Shown in pieces: positions 57,301-64,000 of a stretch of 64,000 bases of DNA (the stretch's first letter is position 1; each line of letters starts with the position of its first letter). The translations under genes and the position numbers were made by a program. Below the pieces are notes generated by a model that saw only the letters and a list, made by a program, of their open reading frames with translations, was not told where the DNA came from and did no database searches. The stretch is from Okapia johnstoni (Eukaryota > Chordata > Mammalia > Artiodactyla > Giraffidae), in the NCBI GenBank assembly GCA_024291935.2, contig CM044314.1, positions 22,666,001 through 22,730,000 on the forward strand, given 5' to 3'.

Positions 57301-58036
57301 AACCTCTTCTTCCATCCTGAGTGATTGTGTTAGAGCTATGTAGATGGAGACAAAGGCAGGGAAACTGAAATATGCTATTGTTATAAAATATCTTCACTAG
57401 ATACACAATCTTCTTTTAATTTATTTTTTCTGTCACCTATCCCTGTTGACCAGTTGCTCAATAAGTCCTTTCTACAATGCCTCTTCTTGAATGATGAATT
57501 ATAGAAATTTTCACTTGGACACTAGGGCTCGCTTTCCTCAGGAAGTTTTTAATTAGCTATATCTGAATTTGAATATATTAATTTCTCCAAAATTCAAGTC
57601 CTGATGTAGGATTAAGTATAAATAACTTATTTGGGGGGTGGGTATCCAGTGTCTAGTCCAGTTATACTTCTGAAGAGAGTTTAGACCTGGTGACTAAGGA
57701 CAGCATGTAACTCTCTTTCTGCTACAATTTTTCTTATGCACTTTTACTTGAGTGTGTGCAGTATTCCATGTGAGGCCATAGGTCTTTGACAAATTTACCT
57801 AATATTTCTCTTGTAATCCTCTCAGCCACTAGATATTGCTCTGTGTCTAATACTTGCTTTTCAAACTATTCCTCTGGTGTATTTCCCCCATTCTAATTAT
57901 CTAAATTATTTTTATAAGTTGAATATGATTGTTCAGAAAATATTATGCTCTAGAAGTTATTTAACAAAATATTTGATTTTAGTCAAACTCACTATTGAAA
58001 AGTATGCCTGAATTCAAAATATAAACAGTGATCACC
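57301..58036. other. Unassigned AT-rich stretch
   Basis: No gene or repeat recognised. Confidence 0.35.
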
Positions 58037-58048
58037 TAAGTTGATAAG

Positions 58049-58240
58049 GGGCTTTCCAGATGGCTCAGTGGCAAAGAATCTGCCTGCCAATGTAGGAGTC
58101 ACAGGTTTGATCCCTCGGTCAGAAATATCCTCAGAGAAGGGAATAACAACCCACTCCAGTATTCTTGCCTGGAAAATCCCATGGACAAAGGAGCCTGGTG
58201 GGCTATAGTCCATGGGGTCACAGAGTCAGACATGACTGAG

Positions 58241-58272
<32 letters not shown>
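58049..58272 (+). mobile_element. Bov-tA SINE, sense, with long (CA)n tail
   Basis: From gggctttccagatggctcag to a pure (AC) run at 58243-58272. Imperfect duplication aagttgataag (near 58038) / aagttaatgag (58272). Confidence 0.94.
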
Positions 58273-58334
58273 AGTTAATGAGATTATATTCTTAGCAATT
58301 ACTAAATGAAACACACATCATAAACTAGAAAATA

Positions 58335-60330
58335 ATCTCTTTTTTTTACCTATTTTTTGCTATTTTTATTGAAGTATAATTGCTGTATAAGATTATATAA
58401 ACTACAGGTGTACAATATAGTGATTCACAATTTTACAGGTTCTACTTTTTCATCAGTCAGCCAGTTGCTCAGTCGTGTCTGACTCTTTGCAACCCCTTGG
58501 ACTGCAGCACACCAGGCCTCCCTGTCCATCGCCAACTCCCAAAGCTTGCTCAAACTCATGTCCATCAAGCTGGTGATGTCATCCAACCATCTCATCTGCT
58601 ATCGTCCCCTTCTCCTTCTGCCTTCAATCTTTCCCAGCATCAGGGTCGTTTCCAATGAGTCAGTTCTTCACATCAGGTGGCCAAATTCAGCTTCAGCATC
58701 AGTCCTTCCAATGAATATTCAGGACTGATTTCCTTTAGGATGGACTGGTTGGATCTCCTTGCAGTCCAAGGACTCTCAAGATTCTTCTCCAATACCACAG
58801 TTCAAAAGCATCAATTCTTCTGCGCTCACCTTTCTTTATAGTCCAACTCTCATATGCATACATAACTACTGGAAAAAACTAGAGCTTTGACTAGATGGAC
58901 GTTTGTTGGCAAAGGAATATCTCTGCTTTTTAATATGCTGCTTAGGTTGGTCATAACTTTTCTTCCAAGGAACAAGTGTCTTGTAATTTCATGGCTGCAG
59001 TCACCATCTGCAGTGATTTTGGAAAACCCCCAAAATAAAGTCTGCCACTGTTTCCATTGTTTCCCTATCTATTTGCCTTGAAGTGATGGGACTGGATGCC
59101 ATGATCTTAGTTTTTTGAATGTTGAGTTTTAAGACAGCTTTTTCACTCTGCTCTTTCACTTTCATCAAGTGGCTCTTTAGTTCTTCTTCTGTAATACTTT
59201 AATAGCATTGTTGATTGTTATCACGATGCTGTATATTAGATCTTCAGAATTTACTCATCTTATAGTTGAGAATCTGTGCACCTTGACAAACATCTCCCCA
59301 TCTTCCCCACTCCTCATTCTCTGGAAATCACCATTTCTAATCTTTATTTTTGTAAGTTTGGCTTTTTTTTTTTTAAAGACTCTATCCATAAATGAGAACC
59401 ATATAGTATTTGTCTTTCTCTGACTTGTTTTACTTAGCATAATACCCTGAAGGTTAATCCATGTTGCTGCAAAAGGAAGGATTTCTTTCTTTTTGTGGTT
59501 GAATAATATTTCATTGCCTGTATATGCTCTAAATTTTCTTTATCTGTTCATCTATCACCTAGGCTGTTTATAAGTCTTGGCTACTATGAATAATGATAAA
59601 TGAATATGGGTATATAGATATCTTTTCAAGATAGTGTTTTTCTCTCCTTCAGATATATATCCAGAAATGTGATTGCTGGATCATATGATAGTTCTGTTTT
59701 CATTATTTTGAGTAACCTTACAGCTTTCCATAGTAACTGTACCAATACACATTCCCTCCAATAGTGTACAAGGGTTCCCTTTTGTCCACATTCTCACCAA
59801 CACTTGTTTCTTATTAAGAGACATTCTAACATGTATAAAGTGCTATTTGGTGATTTTGATTTGCATTTCCCTGATTGTTAGTGGTTTTCATATACCTGTT
59901 GGCCATTTGTATATCCTCTTTGGAAAAACATCTATTAAACTACTCTGCCTGTTTAAAAATCATGTTGTTTGGATATTCACTTGTTTGTTTGCTATTGAGT
60001 TGTATGAGTTCCCTGTATATCTTGTATATTAATCCCTTACTAGATGGCTTGAAAATATCCCCCCCCCCATTTGTAAGTTGCCTTTTTATTTTGTTGATTA
60101 TTTTGCTGTGGAGAAAGCTTTTGAATTTGATGTAGTCCCATTTGTTTATTTTTCGCTTTTGTTGGTTGAGCTTTAGGTATCATATCCAAAAAAATCTTTG
60201 ACAACACTTCCGTATGTTTTCTTCTAAGATATTTACAGTTTCAGGTCTTACATTTAGCTTCTTAATCCATTTTGAGTTAATTTTTATGAGTAACATAACA
60301 TAGGGGTTCAATTTTATCACAGTTCTGTAT
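58335..60330 (-). mobile_element. Old L1 LINE 3' half, antisense, split by a BovB
   Basis: Pieces 58335-58447 and 59195-60330 read as one reversed L1. The first is the 3' UTR (ttgaagtataattgctgtat, then acaggtgtacaatatag); after the BovB it runs through the 3' UTR into ORF2 ('atttgcatttccctgattgtt', 'tgttggccatttgtatatcct', 'cttttattttgttgattattt'). A run of ten C at 60059-60068 interrupts it. No frame survives. Confidence 0.75.
58451..59192 (-). mobile_element. BovB LINE 3' end, antisense, inside an L1
   Basis: A 5'-truncated copy of about 740 bp, from the reversed 3' end (cagccagttgctcagtcgtg) to the region just after the reverse transcriptase core (gctctttagttcttcttc). All frames are broken, including a loss near 58685 (ggccaaattcagc) that removes part of the usual FGHLMR-to-LKLQY block. 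A short duplication tacttt (58443, 59195) is possible. Confidence 0.92.
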
Positions 60331-60740
60331 CACAATTTTCTTGGAGATAGGTGTTCACCAGACAAGATCTTTACAGCCTTTCCCATCATTCTGTCAGGTT
60401 TCTGTTGAGGATTCCCTCATTTTTATACAGGATACCACTCTTCTCCCATTGCCCTGAGCTCAGAGTACAATGTCAGTCTTCGTCTCCTGTCTGTCAGCCA
60501 TCGTGTATAGTGAAGTTTTAGGTCATATTGACTAGGAGCAGTGATCTCTGCCACACTCAAATCTTTCTGCCTGCTCCTTCCTGCCCACTGTCTGCTGATC
60601 CTGGCAGAGCCCACAGCTGAGTTCTAATTCCTCCCGTACCTCCTATTCCTTCTAAAAGACAGTTTATTGTTGATTATGGGAGAGCAAATGTGTCCATAGC
60701 TCTGCATTACCCATTGAGCTAAACCTGTACTAATCATCTC
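60331..60740. other. Unassigned stretch
   Basis: Not recognisably L1. The segment 60420-60620 is GC-richer and has an open 63-codon antisense frame without a known domain. Confidence 0.3.
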
Positions 60741-62346
60741 ACACCACAGTGGTGTGGTCACTCATCTAGAGCTAGACCTCCTGGAGTATGAAGTCAAGTT
60801 GGCCTTAGGAAGGACTACCATGAACAAAGCTAGTGGAGGTGATAGAATTCCAGCTGAGCTATTTCAAACCCTAAAAGATGATGCTATTAAAGTGCTGTAC
60901 TCAATATGCCAGCAAATTTTGAAAACTCAGCAGTGGATACAGGACTGGAAAAGGTCAGTTTTCATTCCAGTCACAAAGAAGGGCAATGTCAAACAAAGTT
61001 AAAACTACTGGACAGTTGTGCTAATTTCACATGCTAGCAAGGTAATGTTCAAAATCCTTCAAGCTACGCTTCAACAGTTTGTGAACTGAGAACTTCCAGA
61101 TGTATAAGCTGGATTTAGAAAAAGGCAGAGGAACCAGAGATCAAGTTGCCAGCATATACTGTATTATAGAAAATGCAAGGAAATTCTAAAAAAAACATCT
61201 ACTTCTGCTTTATTGACTATGCTATAGCCTTTGACTGTGTGGATCACAAAAAAAATTGTGGAAAATTCTTAAAGAGGTGGGGATACCAGACCACCTTCCC
61301 TGCCTCCCGAGAGACCTGTGTGCAGGTCAAGAAGCAACAATTAGAACTGGGTGTGGAAAAATGGACTGGTTCAAAATTGGGAAAGCAGTACATCAAGGCT
61401 GCATATTCTCACCCTGCTTATTTAACTTGTATGCAGAGTACATCATACAAAATGCTGAGCTGGATGAAGTACAAGCTGGAATCAAGATTGCTGGAAGAAA
61501 TATCAACAATCTCAGATATGTAGGTGATACTACTATAATGGCGGAAAGTAAAGAGGAACTAAAGAGTCTCCTGATGAGGGTGAAAGATGAGAGTGAAAAA
61601 ACTGGCTTGAAACTCAACATTCAAAACACTAAGATCATGGCATCTGGTCCTGTTACTTCATGGCAAATAGAAGGGGAAAAATGGAAACAGTGACAAATTT
61701 TATTTTCTTGGCCTCCAAAATCACTGTGGACAGTGACTGCAGCCAAAAAATTAAAAGGCACTTGCTCCTTGGAAGAAAAGCTATGACAAACCTAGACAGT
61801 GTATTAAAATGTAAAGACCAATAATAAAAAAATTAAAAAAAATAAAAAAAATAAAATAAAATGTAAAGACCTCACTTTGCCAATAAAAGTCCATATTTAA
61901 AGCTATAGTTTTTCAGTAGTAATGTACGGCTATGAGAGTTGGACCATAAAGAAGGTTCAGTGCCAAAGAACTGATGCTTTTGAACTGTGGTGTTGGAGAA
62001 GACTCTAGAGAGTCTCTTGGACAGCAAAGAGATCAAACAAGTTAATCCTAATGGAAATCAGTCCTGAATATTCATTGGAAATACTGATGCTGAAGCTGAA
62101 GCTCCAATACCTTGGCCACCTAATTCAAAGAGCCAACTCATTGGAAAAGATCCTGATGATGGGAAATATTGAGGACAAGAGGACAAGGGGGAAGCAGAGG
62201 ATGAGATGGTTGGATGGCATCACTGACTCAATGAACATTACTTTGAGCAAACTCAGGGAGATAGTGAAGGACAGAGAAGCCTGGCATGCTGTGGTTCATG
62301 GGGTCACAAAGAGTTGGACATGACTTAGCAACTGAACAACAACAAC
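60741..62346 (+). mobile_element. BovB LINE, sense, longest copy in the window
   Basis: About 1.6 kb, 5'-truncated, ending in an (AAC)n tail. Probable duplication aatcatctc (60732-60740) / aatcatccc (62347-62355). Pieces in order: a region before the polymerase (60754-61002, with NKASGGDRIPAELFQ), motif A FIDYAIAFDCVDH near 61210, then 61256-61693 open for 145 codons with GCIFSPCLFNLYAEYI and YVGDTTIM in place of YADDTTLM. The alanine and the first aspartate of the catalytic pair are both changed, so this copy could not polymerise even if the frame were whole. The C-terminal part is in pieces. An A-rich insertion lies at 61820-61856. Confidence 0.94.
61820..61856 (+). mobile_element. Tail-only A-rich insertion with perfect 15-bp duplication
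   Basis: Thirty-seven A-rich bases, with only A and T, sit between two exact copies of taaaatgtaaagacc (61805-61819 and 61857-61871). Other BovB copies in this window lack the insert. The structure is that of a retrotransposition event that left only a tail. Confidence 0.85.
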
Positions 62347-62639
62347 AATCATCCCTTAATCATACTTCAACCCTTGCCCTCGTCTGGGGTGTTGGGAATG
62401 CATGATAGGAGAAAGGAGGTGGTAGGGAAAGAAAAGGATAATTATACAGGTATCTGTAGAGTGCTAGTAGATACATATAGAGAGGGAAACATAGCAATCA
62501 TTGGGAGACCATTGTAAATTAATTATCACTTAGGAAACTATCAGAACATTATGGAATGAAGCAGGCTTTCTTACCTCTAAAGCCATAAGTTAAAGCAGGA
62601 GTTATGTCCTAGGTCATTAGGTGAAAGAAAAATGTCACC
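62347..62639. other. Unassigned stretch
   Basis: Purine-rich in part. No gene recognised. Confidence 0.35.
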
Positions 62640-63010
62640 ACCCTTCTACTAATGTGAATAAGTGCTATGATAGTCCTAGTTTGACCTCATAGTGTCAGAC
62701 ACTTGCCTGCCTGATATGAAGGAGGAGCTAGGGATGCAAGCCTGACATCTGCTGAAAGAAGGAGGTCTTTTCTCCTCACCCATTTTCCTTTGGCTATAAA
62801 ACTGTAGCCCACTTAATCCTCCAGGCGGAGCGCCCTCATCTGCTCTTTGCTTCTCTTACAAACATCTTATATTAACAAATCTACTTTCTGACTGCCACTT
62901 TGCTGAATTCCTTCTGTACTGAGACACGAAGAACCTGAGCTTCATTAAGTCCTGAAATTAAGTGTGTGATCTTAGCTGGAAGACCATGGGTTTTGGCTGG
63001 GTTTGAGTCC
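62640..63010 (+). mobile_element. ERV LTR with leader, sense
   Basis: The U3 end carries a promoter-like tataaa at 62795-62800 (ggctataaaactg), then gcggagcgccctcatctgct, a degraded polyadenylation region (tatattaacaaatct near 62867), the LTR end near 62945, and a leader block (gtgtgtgatcttag, then gggtttgagtccca) shared with the antisense element at 29.6 kb. Compared with that copy it has a short extra piece (ttttggctggg) near 62991. No retroviral gene follows that I recognise. Confidence 0.65.
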
Positions 63011-64000
63011 CAGCACAATCTGAGGTGAATGGTTTTGGCAGAAAACATTTTCTTGAGTAGGGGAAACATTCTCCTAGGATCAATCTAGCTTCTTGGCTGA
63101 AACTGTGCTGCAGTGTGACACCTCACTGGCAGAAAATGAGGTCCGGGCAGTTACTTTCTTAACATTATTTTTATTTTTCACTCACCTTCTACCTCCTTCA
63201 TGTCTCTTTCTTCCCTTCCTAGGATCTTAAGGGCAAGCAGAAAACCTCTTACATAGAAATGTATATAATATCAATTCACCAAAGAGTTGGTTTTTAGTTT
63301 TTTTAAACCATTTTAAAATTAGGTACAGTGAATTATGTGCTGCCTCAGATATACTTCTAGAGATATAGATAAGACCTCAAGCTATGAATACGACTGGATT
63401 CATTATTGGAAAAAGAGTTCGAAACCCAAATCCCAAAACATGTAGGTGAGGTCAGGGAGAAGGGATCTATGTCGTTATTTTCCTAAACTTGTTTCGGGAG
63501 TTGGTTGGCTAGTGAGGAGATAGGAGGCATTGTCCTAGCGGGGAGTGGCTGTGCTTCTAAGTGCTGCCGTGAATTCTGGTCTGCTTTGACATGGCTACTA
63601 GCTCACTTCCGTGCAGTTATGTGTCCTATGCACTGAGCCCATGTTCTGTTGCTGTGGGGGCTGCTGCAGGAAAACACCAAGGAATGTGACTGCTCCTATG
63701 TTTGACAAGGTGCAACATGGCTAACTGTGTGGACAGCCCCAGCCACATGGATGTTCTTTGACCATCTGTACACACAAAAAGGATCTACAGTCTTTGTTGC
63801 ATTTACATTTTATTGGACTTACTTCTATCTTGGTTTAGTAAACTAAGCTGTGATTTGATGTAAAACATTCACGGATTATAAAAGTATATGGCATGCTCTT
63901 CTCCTTCAAAGAAACTCTATGAAGAAAAACAAACTTCCCATCTTTGTGAGTGAAAAATAACCTTGCTTCAGCCTTACTTTCTAGTGTTTTCCTCTGTCAC
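63011..64000. other. Unassigned stretch to the window end
   Basis: About 1 kb. Could hold more of the retroviral leader at its left edge, but nothing is readable. No gene, RNA or recent repeat recognised. Confidence 0.3.

Noticed and set aside
1..64000. A multi-gene system such as a defence island, biosynthetic cluster or operon
   Set aside because: The content is vertebrate repeat-rich DNA. The only catalytic domains are dead transposon or retrocopy pieces with no shared function.

Overview
This is vertebrate nuclear DNA with no bacterial features: no operons, dense ORFs or ribosome binding sites. The interspersed repeats identify a ruminant, most likely cattle or a close bovid. I count about twenty tRNA-derived Bov-tA/Bov-A SINEs, seven 3' segments of BovB (RTE-type) LINEs, one CHR-2-like cetartiodactyl SINE, ruminant and older L1 pieces, a mariner element whose remnant reads like the family common in ruminants, and older MIR, L2, MaLR and ERV LTR remnants. 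I see no functional host exon with a credible reading frame and splice sites. The window reads as intergenic or deep-intronic sequence.

Layout. 1-15 kb: an L1 tail, a SINE, a partly duplicated ERV LTR (2.0-3.1 kb), MIRs, an ~870 bp CA-rich array (7.6-8.5 kb) followed by a TG-rich tract, MaLR LTR pieces, an L1 and an L2. 15.7-19.6 kb: a 5'-truncated BovB carrying a decayed reverse transcriptase, then the 5' half of an old L1 interrupted by a ~95 bp foreign segment. 20-29 kb: a poly(T) run, a ~98 bp hairpin, an L2/CR1-type endonuclease remnant and a dense SINE cluster. 29.5-34.3 kb: an antisense ERV LTR, an antisense L1, a BovB 3' end, L2 and MIR remnants, and an antisense casein kinase 1 gamma retrocopy (CSNK1G3-like), which is the only recognisable host-gene sequence. 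35-47 kb: more SINEs and a composite L1 containing a Bov-tA and a CHR-2. 47.5-64 kb: a mariner, four further BovB copies of both orientations, one ERV LTR in a poorly defined setting, one MaLR LTR and one old L1 each split by a BovB, and a second copy of the 29.5 kb LTR family.

The coding-like signals belong to mobile elements or the retrocopy, and nearly all are broken. They do not form a pathway. Clean target-site duplications can be read for many insertions, so the relative order of several events is visible. The most unusual structures are a tail-only insertion with a perfect 15 bp duplication (61.8 kb), the foreign segment inside the L1 with a relative 1.4 kb away (19.3/20.7 kb), the long hairpin (21.9 kb), and an 82 bp direct repeat around a truncated SINE (24.2 kb). 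I do not see a convincing undescribed multi-gene system. Repeat family names come from recognition by eye, and boundaries are approximate unless a duplication fixes them.
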